DNA of 15,101 nucleotides from Pseudomonadota bacterium. GTDB lineage: Bacteria > Pseudomonadota > Alphaproteobacteria > Acetobacterales > Acetobacteraceae. The DNA lies in NCBI GenBank assembly GCA_021845835.1, contig JAJZVE010000031.1:1-15101 (forward strand), in the 5' to 3' direction. The position numbers and the translations under genes are program-made. The stretch's first letter is position 1. Every line of letters starts with the position of its first letter. Under the pieces are notes generated by a model, which was given only the letters and a program-made list of their open reading frames with translations, did no database searches and was not told the origin of the DNA. Shown one piece after another: positions 6,646 through 13,715 of this stretch.

Positions 6646-8349
6646 TCAGCAGGCGACGGGCTGGAGAGTCAACTGTCGGAGGTTGCAGGTCCCCGCAACC
6701 ACTTTTACCGAACTCATAAACAAATCGGAACCAGGGCTGGCGACGGCGCTCGCGGCGGAGGCGCGCGCGGGCGTCTGGCCGAGCCCGAGGCCGAGCCCGA
6801 CCATCGCGGCGATCTCGCCGGTGAGCACAATCTCCGGCGCTTCCCCCTCGGCCGCCGCAGGCAGAACGTCGACCCGGGCCACCAGGCCACGCACCATCTC
6901 CAAAGCCTCCTGCCCATCCGGCCCCGTCAAGGCCTCGGCCAGCGCCGCGACCTTGGCGCGGTAGATTTCGCCGAGATGGGGATGCAGCGGCGGCGCCGCC
7001 GGGACGGCCTGCGCCAATCGACGCGCCAGCCCCGCTTTGCGCGCTTCCAGGTCATCGAGCTGCTGTTGCAGCCCCGGCGCTCGGAACCCCTCGGCAATCG
7101 CGTCAATCAGCCCGGCGAGCTTGCGCTCGACGGCGGCCAGATCCTTGCGGAGCCCGGCCGCCTCGGCCCCGGCCTCGGCTTGCAGCCGGTTCCACTCGGC
7201 GGCGAATTCGGCAACGAATTCCGCCACCAGTTCCGGCGCCATGAGCTGCTCGCGCAGCGCCCCGAGAATAATGTCTTCCAGCGCATCGCGCCTGACGGCC
7301 GCGCGGTGGGCGCAGACCCCCTGGCGGTGGGCCGCGGTGCAGCCGAGATAATCGCGCCCGATGGCGCCGAAGACACCGCCGCAGACCCCGCAGAATACTT
7401 TTCCGGTCAGCACATGGCGCGGCCGGCGGCGCGCCCAGAACCCGGGCGGCAGGGTATCGGCCCCCGAGGCGGCGCGAATGGCGCCGAGCCGCTCGGCAGC
7501 CCGCTCCCAGGTTTCCTGGTCGATGAGGCGCAGCTCCGGCACCATCTCGACAACCCATTCGGCGCGCGGGTTCGGCCGCGACACCCTTTTCCCGGTGGCT
7601 GGATCCTTGAGGAAGCGCATGCGGTTCCACACCAGCCGGCCGATATAGAGTTCGTTGCGCAGGATGCCGGTGCCGCGTCCAGCATGGCCGCGGATGGTGG
7701 TATCCCGCCAGGCGCGCCCCTCGGGGCCGGGCACGGCTTCGGCGTTCAGCGTCTTGGCGATGGCAATCGGGCTGGCGCCGCCGGCAAAGAGGGTGAAGAT
7801 GCGGCGCACGACGGCCGCCTCGGCCTCGTTGATGGCACGCGCGCCGCGCACCGGTTCGCCATCGGTGTCGATCTGGCGGACGACGTCATAGCCATAGCAG
7901 AGACCGCCCGCCGAGCGCCCCGCCGCGACCCGCCCGCGCAGGCCGCGCCGGGTCTTGTCGGCGAGGTCTTTGAGAAAGAGAGCGTTCATCGTGCCCTTGA
8001 GGCCGACATGGAGTTCGGAAATCTCCCCCTCGGCCAGGGTGACGAGGCGGATGCCGGCGAATTTGAGCCGCTTGAACAGCGCGGCGACGTCTTCCTGGTC
8101 GCGCGAGAGCCGGTCGAGGGCTTCGGCGACCACGACGTCGAAAGCCGCCTCGCGCGCGCCTTCGAGCAGCGCCTGATAGCCCGGGCGCAGCGTCGAGGCG
8201 CCGCTGAGCGCGGCGTCGCGATAGAGCTGCACCAACTCCCAGCCCTCGCGGGTGAGGCGTTCCTTGCATAGGCGCAACTGGTCCTCGATGGAGGCGTCGC
8301 GCTGATTGTCGGAGGAATAGCGGGCGTAGATGGCGGCGCGAAGGGTCAT
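6646..8349 (-). CDS. large serine recombinase (site-specific integrase/resolvase family)
   Basis: The 567-aa protein has the full domain order of a large serine recombinase. The resolvase catalytic domain spans about 4-150, with YARYSSDNQ giving the nucleophile Ser12 and EALDRLSRDQ at 77-86 giving conserved Arg80 and Arg83. The Recombinase domain covers about 170-290 (GTGILRNELYIGRLVWNR). A zinc ribbon follows, with cysteines at 320, 323, 337 and 346, and a coiled-coil stretch runs at about 370-450. These enzymes integrate or excise mobile elements by double-strand exchange between short attP and attB sites. The gene is intact and convergent with the toxin-antitoxin pair. Its C-terminal codons contain a small inverted repeat at 6681-6700 that may mark an attachment site. 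The start ATG at 8349 has GGAG about 10 bases upstream. No directionality factor is recognisable, though the small minus-strand genes upstream could be cargo of the same element. Confidence 0.95.
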   Translation of the reverse strand: MTLRAAIYARYSSDNQRDASIEDQLRLCKERLTREGWELVQLYRDAALSGASTLRPGYQALLEGAREAAFDVVVAEALDRLSRDQEDVAALFKRLKFAGIRLVTLAEGEISELHVGLKGTMNALFLKDLADKTRRGLRGRVAAGRSAGGLCYGYDVVRQIDTDGEPVRGARAINEAEAAVVRRIFTLFAGGASPIAIAKTLNAEAVPGPEGRAWRDTTIRGHAGRGTGILRNELYIGRLVWNRMRFLKDPATGKRVSRPNPRAEWVVEMVPELRLIDQETWERAAERLGAIRAASGADTLPPGFWARRRPRHVLTGKVFCGVCGGVFGAIGRDYLGCTAAHRQGVCAHRAAVRRDALEDIILGALREQLMAPELVAEFVAEFAAEWNRLQAEAGAEAAGLRKDLAAVERKLAGLIDAIAEGFRAPGLQQQLDDLEARKAGLARRLAQAVPAAPPLHPHLGEIYRAKVAALAEALTGPDGQEALEMVRGLVARVDVLPAAAEGEAPEIVLTGEIAAMVGLGLGLGQTPARASAASAVASPGSDLFMSSVKVVAGTCNLRQLTLQPVAC

Positions 8350-8449
8350 GGGCGCGGCTCCGGCGGCAAGGCCTGCGATGATGTCGCCCCATCGTCGCGC
8401 CGGTCAAGGCTGGGGCGCGGGCGGTGTGGCAAGTTCCGAGGCATGACGG

Positions 8450-8728
8450 TCAATGCCCCATGCGGTGGCGCATGAAGGCCATGAGCGCGAACAGCAGCAG
8501 CGCTATGACGCCCATAATGGCCGGAAGCTCGATGATGGTGCAACCGAGGCTGAGCCTTCGGTAATCCTCCCGCGCCGCCTGCCTGGCCAGCAGGCGGGCA
8601 ATCCAGGCGAGTGCCGGAGGCGGGACACCCTGGGCCGGCGCCGGCTTGGGCGCGGCATCGAGGGGCGCGGTGGTGTTGGTTCTTTCCACTTTCGGCGACA
8701 GACGCCGCGCCTTCAGAGTATGTGTCAA
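8450..8728 (-). CDS. small protein with C-terminal membrane anchor
   Basis: This 92-aa frame starts best at TTG 8728, because GGGAAG lies seven bases upstream; the frame is open back to 8779. The first half is Pro- and Ala-rich (APLDAAPKPAPAQGVPPPALAW), probably unstructured. A short basic, amphipathic stretch follows (ARLLARQAAREDYRRL). The protein ends in one hydrophobic segment (IIELPAIMGVIALLLFALMAF) with a positive tail, RHRMGH. It would therefore be a single-pass membrane protein. It lies between the recombinase and two more minus-strand ORFs with membrane segments. I do not recognise the family, and no function can be assigned. Confidence 0.5.
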   Translation of the reverse strand: MTHTLKARRLSPKVERTNTTAPLDAAPKPAPAQGVPPPALAWIARLLARQAAREDYRRLSLGCTIIELPAIMGVIALLLFALMAFMRHRMGH

Positions 8729-8782
8729 GCTCAATCTTCCCTTTTGGCGGACTAGGCCTCGCTCGCCGCGTAATGACAAAAA

Positions 8783-8863
8783 CTAAGAATAGATGACCGC
8801 TAACAAAACATAGTAAATATATGCAAAAACAATAACAAGAAATAAAATAGTGACGTTTTTCAT
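8783..8863 (-). CDS. 26-aa hydrophobic membrane miniprotein (candidate)
   Basis: A minus-strand frame from ATG 8863 to TAG encodes 26 residues, starting MKNVTILFLVIVFAYIYY and hydrophobic throughout: one complete membrane helix. The DNA is strikingly AT-rich for this window, which points to recent acquisition or to deliberate use of rare codons. No strong ribosome binding site is visible. It lies 61 bases downstream of the 105-aa membrane gene. A small hairpin (GCGCC 8886-8890 / GGCGC 8896-8900) sits between them. Its size and make-up resemble single-helix subunits such as KdpF, CydX, or type I toxin peptides, but no homology to any of these can be claimed. Confidence 0.4.
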   Translation of the reverse strand: MKNVTILFLVIVFAYIYYVLLAVIYS

Positions 8864-8924
8864 TGGTACAACCCGGACCGAATAGGCGCCGTTTTGGCGC
8901 TCTCCGGTGATGCGCTGAACCGGC

Positions 8925-9242
8925 TCAGAACAAATGCTCGGCGACGAGCATGGTGGCGCCGACGATATGGCCGATGCAGATGATGATTTCGAGGCTGCGG
9001 TCGACGGTCTTGCGCCAAGTCTTCTCGACCGGCCGGGAAGCGGGGTGCTTGCGTGCGGCATGCTTGGCGTTGTGGCCATGATGCCGGGCCTTGGGGTGGG
9101 TAGGGGTGGCGGCGGTGTCGTCGCCGAACTGGTTCTGGCCAAAGATGAGCGGCGGATTCTCGACCGGCGTGACAGTGGCGCTCGCGGTATTCTTTCCCGA
9201 GGCGGGCGAGGGCATGGTAAGGGACGGGTTAGCCTGTGACAT
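8925..9242 (-). CDS. small C-tail-anchored membrane protein
   Basis: The 105-aa protein starts at ATG 9242, with GGAG about 8 bases upstream (rev. comp. of CTCC at 9250-9253). The N-terminal 70 residues are polar and low-complexity, rich in Ser, Thr, Pro, His and Lys (HPKARHHGHNAKHAARKH). A basic stretch and then one hydrophobic segment, SLEIIICIGHIVGATMLVAEHLF, close the protein. It should insert by its C-terminus, with the basic, His-rich part in the cytoplasm. The same layout, disordered head and terminal anchor, recurs in the 92-aa ORF at 8450-8728, which suggests related roles. The family is unknown to me. The frame is open further upstream to 9356, but that part reads as non-coding. Confidence 0.6.
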   Translation of the reverse strand: MSQANPSLTMPSPASGKNTASATVTPVENPPLIFGQNQFGDDTAATPTHPKARHHGHNAKHAARKHPASRPVEKTWRKTVDRSLEIIICIGHIVGATMLVAEHLF

Positions 9243-9488
9243 TGTCAACTCCAATGGTTGCGGGTCAGGCCGGGTATGGTGCTCGTAACGCCATGCTCGG
9301 CCGCTTTCTTTCCCGGGGCGCCCGGGCGCGGGAGAGGGGAAGCAACGCCTCGACATCTCTTGTTGTTAAGATAATACATTTAATGAGAAAAGCCAATAAT
9401 AATCTTGGCATGGCGTGAAAAATATATTGCCGCGCCCCCATGACTGTTCATGCCCAAAACCAGGCCGATAGGAAGACGACGTCTTTAA

Positions 9489-9701
9489 TCACTGCGGCAC
9501 GCTTGTCGATAATCCGGTGTGGGACAACCCTACGGCGAAGGCACTATAATTGAAGACATTGGGGTAGTTCACTATTTCGTTGATATTTTGCCATGTTCCT
9601 TGACCCATGGCTGCCGGAGAAGCAAGTGCAATTTTCGTGCTATTGCTTTCCGGCGCACTTTGCTTGCCATTGCTTTTTGCTATGTTCTTCGGACGTTCCA
9701 T
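9489..9701 (-). CDS. hypothetical 70-aa protein (candidate)
   Basis: A minus-strand frame starts at ATG 9701 and encodes 70 residues. The N-terminus is basic and polar (MERPKNIAKSNGKQSAPESN). The middle and end are rich in Asn, Ser and aromatic residues (INEIVNYPNVFNYSAFAVGL). Base composition is well below the window average in GC, which makes a chance open frame less likely to look this protein-like but also leaves it different from its neighbours. A perfect 12-bp palindrome, GGTGATATCACC, lies 15 bases before the start and could be an operator. No ribosome binding site is obvious. I do not recognise the product. Confidence 0.35.
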   Translation of the reverse strand: MERPKNIAKSNGKQSAPESNSTKIALASPAAMGQGTWQNINEIVNYPNVFNYSAFAVGLSHTGLSTSVPQ

Positions 9702-9715
9702 TTCATCGGCGACGG

Positions 9716-9727
9716 GGTGATATCACC
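9716..9727. promoter_or_regulatory. 12-bp palindrome GGTGATATCACC
   Basis: A perfect 12-bp palindrome without a spacer sits 15 bases upstream of the minus-strand ORF at 9701. It has the size of a site for a dimeric repressor. No bound protein can be named. Confidence 0.3.
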
Positions 9728-9758
9728 GTGCTGCGCTTATTCCCCGAAAGGTGACTCT

Positions 9759-9785
9759 GCGCAGCGCCGTGATGCAGCGCTGCGC
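9759..9785. repeat. inverted repeat, 9-bp arms
   Basis: GCGCAGCGC (9759-9767) and GCGCTGCGC (9777-9785) pair perfectly around a 9-base loop. It lies just before the larger hairpin at 9803-9839, so the two form a strongly structured non-coding segment upstream of the transfer origin. Confidence 0.5.
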
Positions 9786-9802
9786 TACCTCAGCCATCGT
9801 CT

Positions 9803-9839
9803 GCCGCGGCCTCGGCGCCTCTGGCGCCGAGGCCGCGGC
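9803..9839. terminator. 17-bp perfect GC hairpin, probable terminator
   Basis: GCCGCGGCCTCGGCGCC (9803-9819), the loop TCT, and the exact reverse complement (9823-9839) make a 17-bp perfect stem. On the plus strand it is followed by a loosely T-rich run (CTTGTTTT at 9844-9851), compatible with a rho-independent terminator. With no plus-strand gene clearly upstream, a structural role (strand origin, replication or transfer control) is an alternative. Confidence 0.5.
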
Positions 9840-9856
9840 CGCGTCTTGTTTTCCGT

Positions 9857-10057
9857 CGCGGTTTCTCAGCCGCCGTTGATCGCCCGGCTTTACGGTGTCT
9901 CTTCCCTGGAGTGCGCCCGGTCGGCTTGCGTGCCGTTCTTCCTATCGTAAGAATTATGTCAGTATTGGCATAGGTCAGTGAATTCCATCACCCGCCATAG
10001 CCCCGTTTTTGATGATAAAATTTGGTCCTGAAAAAGAAGGTTAAAGCGAATTGCGCG
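9857..10057. repeat. exact tandem duplication, copy 1
   Basis: A 201-base segment is repeated without a single mismatch at 10054-10254; the copies overlap by the four bases CGCG, giving a period of 197. The sequence has no convincing coding frame and ends at the putative nick region of the oriT. Confidence 0.95.
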
Positions 10058-10254
10058 GTTTCTCAGCCGCCGTTGATCGCCCGGCTTTACGGTGTCTCTT
10101 CCCTGGAGTGCGCCCGGTCGGCTTGCGTGCCGTTCTTCCTATCGTAAGAATTATGTCAGTATTGGCATAGGTCAGTGAATTCCATCACCCGCCATAGCCC
10201 CGTTTTTGATGATAAAATTTGGTCCTGAAAAAGAAGGTTAAAGCGAATTGCGCG
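10054..10254. repeat. exact tandem duplication, copy 2
   Basis: This is the second identical copy of 9857-10057. Only this copy runs on into the hairpin at 10260-10275, so only this copy has a complete oriT-like site. Perfect identity indicates a very recent duplication or an assembly artefact. Confidence 0.95.
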
Positions 10255-10275
10255 CTTATACGTCGCAAGCGACGT
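10245..10275 (-). other. oriT: candidate origin of transfer (MobQ-type oriT)
   Basis: ACGTCGC (10260-10266), AA, GCGACGT (10269-10275) form a perfect 7-bp hairpin. Read on the minus strand, the hairpin is followed by TAAGCGCG at 10258-10251, close to the TAAGTGCG that precedes the nick in RSF1010-type origins. The order hairpin then nick box matches that of MobQ oriTs. The site lies 48 bases upstream of the MobQ-type relaxase gene, the usual arrangement. By analogy the nick would fall between 10251 and 10250 on the minus strand. The match is by eye and from memory. Confidence 0.6.
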
Positions 10276-10322
10276 GCTGGAAATGAGTTGTTCCTTGCCA
10301 AGGCCGATTTTACACTGTCGGT

Positions 10323-13300
10323 ATGGCAATTTATCATCTATCTGTCAAAATTCATTCGCGCTCGACGGGCGCCAGCGTCGTCGCCGCGGCGGCTTATCGC
10401 GCCGGCGAAAAGCTCCGGGACGAGCGTGCCCGGCACACGCATGATTATCGCCGCAAGCGTGGCGTCATCCATCGCGAAATTCTTCTCCCCGAGGGAGCCC
10501 CCGCAGCATGGCGCGATCGCGCGGCGCTATGGAATGCGGTGGCGATGGGGGAGCGTCGGCACGACGCGCAGATGGCGCGCGAGATCGAAATCGCCCTTCC
10601 GAGAGAACTCTCGCTTGAGGCAAACATCCAGATGGCGCGGGATTTCGCGCGGGCGGAATGCGTTCGTTTGGGGATGGTCGCTGATCTTGCCGTGCATCTC
10701 GCACGCGGCAGCGACGGGCGGCCGCAGCTCCATGCCCATATTCTGCTGACGCTCCGCCGTATCGGCCCCGAGGGCAGCTTTGGGCAAAAAGCAAGGGAAT
10801 GGAACAATCCCGCATTGCTCGCCCGCTGGCGGGAGCGGTGGGCATCGCTGGCCAATGCCCAGCTTGCCGAGTGTGGCCACGATATCCGCATCGATCACCG
10901 CAGCCTCGCCGCGCAGGGCGTGGCATTGATCCCGCAAAAGAAAATCGGCCCTGTCGCGGGCGGAAGACGCATGGCTGAAATCCGGGAGAATTCCGGCCCC
11001 GCCATGATGCATCGCGAAATCGCCCGCGCCAATGGCGCGCGGATCATCGCCCGCCCGGCGCTGGCGCTGGATGCCATCACCGCTCAGCAGGCCACTTTCA
11101 CACGCCCTGATCTTCTTCGGCTGCTCCACCGATACACCGACGGGGAGGAGCAATTCGCGCAAGCCCTTGCCAGGGTCGAGACCTCGCCGGATCTGGTCCG
11201 GCTCGGGCGCGATGGCCGGGGGGAGGTGCGCTTTACCACGCGCGGGATGCTGGCGTGCGAGCGAGATCTCGCGGCCGACGGCGCCTCGCTCGCGGCGGGG
11301 CGCGGGCATCCGACCTTTTCGGAGGCAAGAATTCGAGGTGCGGCAACAGACGCCGGCCTCGGGAAAGATCAAGCGGAAGCGCTTCGCCACATCGGCGGTT
11401 CGGCCGACCTCGCCTTGATCGTCGGCTTTGCCGGCACCGGCAAGAGTACTCTTCTCGGGACAGCGCGGGATATCTGGGTGGCGGCGGGATATCGGGTGCG
11501 CGGCGTCGCGCTGTCCGGCATCGCCGCCGAGGGGCTCCAACAGGGCGCGAGGATCACGAGCCGGACGATCGCGTCGCAAATGCTGGCGTGGCGACGGGGC
11601 CGCGAGCGCCTGCGGGCCAACGAGATCTTGGTGGTGGACGAAGCCGGGATGGTCGGCTCGCGCGACATGCAGGCGCTGCTCGCCGCGGCCAAGGCGGCGG
11701 GGGCAAAAGTGGTCCTTGTCGGCGATGCCGAACAGCTTCAACCGATCGCGGCGGGGACACCGTTCCGCCTGCTTGTCGAGCGTTTCGGGGCGGCGGTCAT
11801 CAAAACGGTGCGCCGCCAGCGCGAGGCGTGGCAACAGCAGGCGACCGAGGAACTGGCGACGGCCAAGACCGGCGCCGCCCTGGCCCGCTATATGGCGGCG
11901 GGGAGGGTGCGGGCGCATGACGCGATCGAGGCCGCGAAATCCGCGCTCATCGAGGAATGGACGGAGGGGCGACGGTCGGCGCCGGGGGCCACCCGGATCA
12001 TCCTCGCCCATCGCCGCGCCGATGTCCGCGATCTCAACGCCAGGGCGCGGGCGATCCGGCGGCGCGAGGGCGAACTCGGCGCCGATGTCGAACTGCCGAC
12101 CAGCGCCGGCGTTTGCGATTTTGCCGAGAAGGATCGGATATATTTTCTCCGCAACGAGACCGGCCTCGGGGTGAAAAATGGCTCGCTCGGCACCATCGCC
12201 GCCATCGTCGGGCAAGGCGCCTCGGCGCGACTGACGGTGCGGCTCGATAACGGGCGGGAAATCGCTTTCGTGCCGCGCGACTATGACGATATCGCCCATG
12301 GCTATGCCGCGACCGTGCATAAAACTCAGGGCGTCACGGTTGATTACGCGCATGTTCTGGCGAGCGGCGGGATGGATCGCCACCTCGCCTATGTGGCGCT
12401 CAGCCGCCATCGCGAGGCGGTCAGTCTCCACTGGAGCGCCGACGAAATGGGAGACGTCGAGCGGCTCGTTGCCATTCTGTCGCGCGAGCGGCGGAGCGAA
12501 AATGCCCTCGATTACGTCGGCGCTGACGTGGCGCGGCAGACGGCATCCTTTGCCGCCCGCCGCGGCATCGTCCCGGAAAGCGCGATCGTGCTGAAGCGTC
12601 AGCGCGAAACCCCGAACGCCGTCGTCAACAGCCCGCGACCGGTGGGGGCGAAGGGTAAGCGGCCTTCACCTGTCATTACCACCAGCGGCGGGGTGCGTCG
12701 CCGCCCAGCTACTTTTTCCGAGGCGGTGTCCGGCGCCATGGAGCGCGCCTTGGCTTCGGCATGGGAGGGTGGTCGCGCCCAGGCAGCCGCCGTCGCCGGC
12801 CATGTCAGGTCCGGCACGGCGGCGGTTGGCGGCGGCGCCGCCACTCTCATCGCCGGCGCTGGCCGCCGCATCGCGCAGGTTTTCGCCGCCAAGACAGCGC
12901 CGACGCCGAGCGGTGACGTTGCCCCTGCGGCCAAAGCCACTCGTGCCCATGCACCTGAAGCAGCGCCGCGCGAGGCCAAAGCGGTCGCAAAGAAAGAGGC
13001 AGCCGCCCGAACCGTTGCGCGGGAAGAGCCGCGCCCCCGCAAAGCACCCCCGGCGCCCGCGCCCGTTCCCGAGGCGCGCGCTGAGCCATCGCGGGACATT
13101 GCCGCTGAACTTCGCCGCCACCGCGCCAATTTCACCGACGCCCTCACCGAGTTGCGCGCCGTCGTCGTGGCATGGGAAGGGCGGGGTGACCAGGAAGTTG
13201 TTCTGGCCACCAGCGCCACAAACGCCGCCCGCGCCGCCGCGGCCATCGCCGCCGATCCCGGCATGATGGCCATGCTGGCCGTCGAGGATCCAAAGGAAGC

Positions 13301-13496
13301 GCTCCTGGTCGAAAAGATCGCCGATACCGGCACCAAGGATCTGTTCGCATGGGCGCGGCGCGAAATTGTCAAACATAATCCGGCCAAAGCGACGCCCGCT
13401 CCGGCACCGAGGCCGGCGCCGGCGCTCAAGCGGGCGACGGCTGCCGAACAGGAAAGCGAACCCGCGCCCGCGCCGGGAATGGGCATGCGCAGGTGA
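10323..13496 (+). CDS. traA: TraA/MobQ relaxase-helicase for conjugative transfer
   Basis: The 1057-aa protein is a Ti-type TraA. The N-terminal MobA/MobL relaxase (about 1-210) has the nicking tyrosine Y25 (AAAAYRAGEKL) and the metal-binding histidines H125, H137 and H139 (GRPQLHAHILLT). A RecD-like superfamily 1 helicase follows (about 340-720), with Walker A GFAGTGKST at 368-376, DEAG at 439-442, GDAEQLQP near 467 and HKTQG at 666-670. The C-terminal ~300 residues are Ala/Pro-rich with a helical end. TraA cuts one strand at oriT, stays bound to the 5' end, and unwinds the plasmid for transfer by a type IV secretion system. All motifs are intact. The candidate oriT at 10245-10275 is directly upstream. 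No traC, traD or mating-pore genes are in the window, so the element may be mobilizable rather than self-transmissible. The ribosome binding site is weak. Confidence 0.96.
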   Translation: MAIYHLSVKIHSRSTGASVVAAAAYRAGEKLRDERARHTHDYRRKRGVIHREILLPEGAPAAWRDRAALWNAVAMGERRHDAQMAREIEIALPRELSLEANIQMARDFARAECVRLGMVADLAVHLARGSDGRPQLHAHILLTLRRIGPEGSFGQKAREWNNPALLARWRERWASLANAQLAECGHDIRIDHRSLAAQGVALIPQKKIGPVAGGRRMAEIRENSGPAMMHREIARANGARIIARPALALDAITAQQATFTRPDLLRLLHRYTDGEEQFAQALARVETSPDLVRLGRDGRGEVRFTTRGMLACERDLAADGASLAAGRGHPTFSEARIRGAATDAGLGKDQAEALRHIGGSADLALIVGFAGTGKSTLLGTARDIWVAAGYRVRGVALSGIAAEGLQQGARITSRTIASQMLAWRRGRERLRANEILVVDEAGMVGSRDMQALLAAAKAAGAKVVLVGDAEQLQPIAAGTPFRLLVERFGAAVIKTVRRQREAWQQQATEELATAKTGAALARYMAAGRVRAHDAIEAAKSALIEEWTEGRRSAPGATRIILAHRRADVRDLNARARAIRRREGELGADVELPTSAGVCDFAEKDRIYFLRNETGLGVKNGSLGTIAAIVGQGASARLTVRLDNGREIAFVPRDYDDIAHGYAATVHKTQGVTVDYAHVLASGGMDRHLAYVALSRHREAVSLHWSADEMGDVERLVAILSRERRSENALDYVGADVARQTASFAARRGIVPESAIVLKRQRETPNAVVNSPRPVGAKGKRPSPVITTSGGVRRRPATFSEAVSGAMERALASAWEGGRAQAAAVAGHVRSGTAAVGGGAATLIAGAGRRIAQVFAAKTAPTPSGDVAPAAKATRAHAPEAAPREAKAVAKKEAAARTVAREEPRPRKAPPAPAPVPEARAEPSRDIAAELRRHRANFTDALTELRAVVVAWEGRGDQEVVLATSATNAARAAAAIAADPGMMAMLAVEDPKEALLVEKIADTGTKDLFAWARREIVKHNPAKATPAPAPRPAPALKRATAAEQESEPAPAPGMGMRR

Positions 13497-13651
13497 GGCG
13501 GCAAAAGCGGCGATCGCCCAAGGATACCGAGGACACCGAGGCGCTGGGTGCCGCGAGCAGTCAGATGGAGCTGGGGCAGCCCCGATGCCAGCCTCAGCCG
13601 GGCCAGGAGAACTGCAGGGCGGATTGGCAACAGGCTAAAGCCGGCTCGTGA
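13493..13651 (+). CDS. possible 52-aa ORF coupled to traA
   Basis: A GTG at 13493 overlaps the traA stop as GTGA, the classic translational-coupling arrangement, and opens a 52-codon frame ending at 13651. The product is basic and polar at the start (RQKRRSPKDTEDTEALGAAS) and Gln-rich later, with no membrane segment or motif. It could be a small downstream gene of the transfer unit or an accidental frame in the leader of the CRISPR operon. Confidence 0.25.
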   Translation: MRRQKRRSPKDTEDTEALGAASSQMELGQPRCQPQPGQENCRADWQQAKAGS

Positions 13652-13715
13652 CGGGGCCCTCATGATAAGCTTGTGAACACTGGCGATGCCCAGAAGATAG
13701 ATCTACTTTCGCCGC

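Noticed and set aside
6661..6705. tRNA 3' end as integration target
   Set aside because: A T-arm-like string next to the recombinase end was considered, but no acceptor stem, anticodon arm or D arm could be folded around it.
6610..8271. 553-codon plus-strand open frame opposite the serine recombinase
   Set aside because: It is a shadow of the recombinase on the other strand. The translation is Arg/Gly/Pro-rich without motifs, while the minus-strand frame has all catalytic residues.
9519..9950. 143-codon plus-strand frame over the hairpins
   Set aside because: It crosses two strong hairpins and the start of the tandem duplication, and its translation looks random (Arg- and Cys-rich).
9857..10254. 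CRISPR array
   Set aside because: There are only two long, identical, adjacent copies with no spacers; this is a tandem duplication. No other regularly spaced repeats suggest an array in the window.
10527..12431. 634-codon minus-strand open frame opposite traA
   Set aside because: It is antisense to the motif-rich relaxase/helicase and explained by high-GC codon bias; no domain is visible.
12599..13663. 354-codon minus-strand frame opposite the traA C-terminus
   Set aside because: It is Ala/Gly/Arg-rich low-complexity antisense of the Ala/Pro-rich TraA tail, with no independent evidence.
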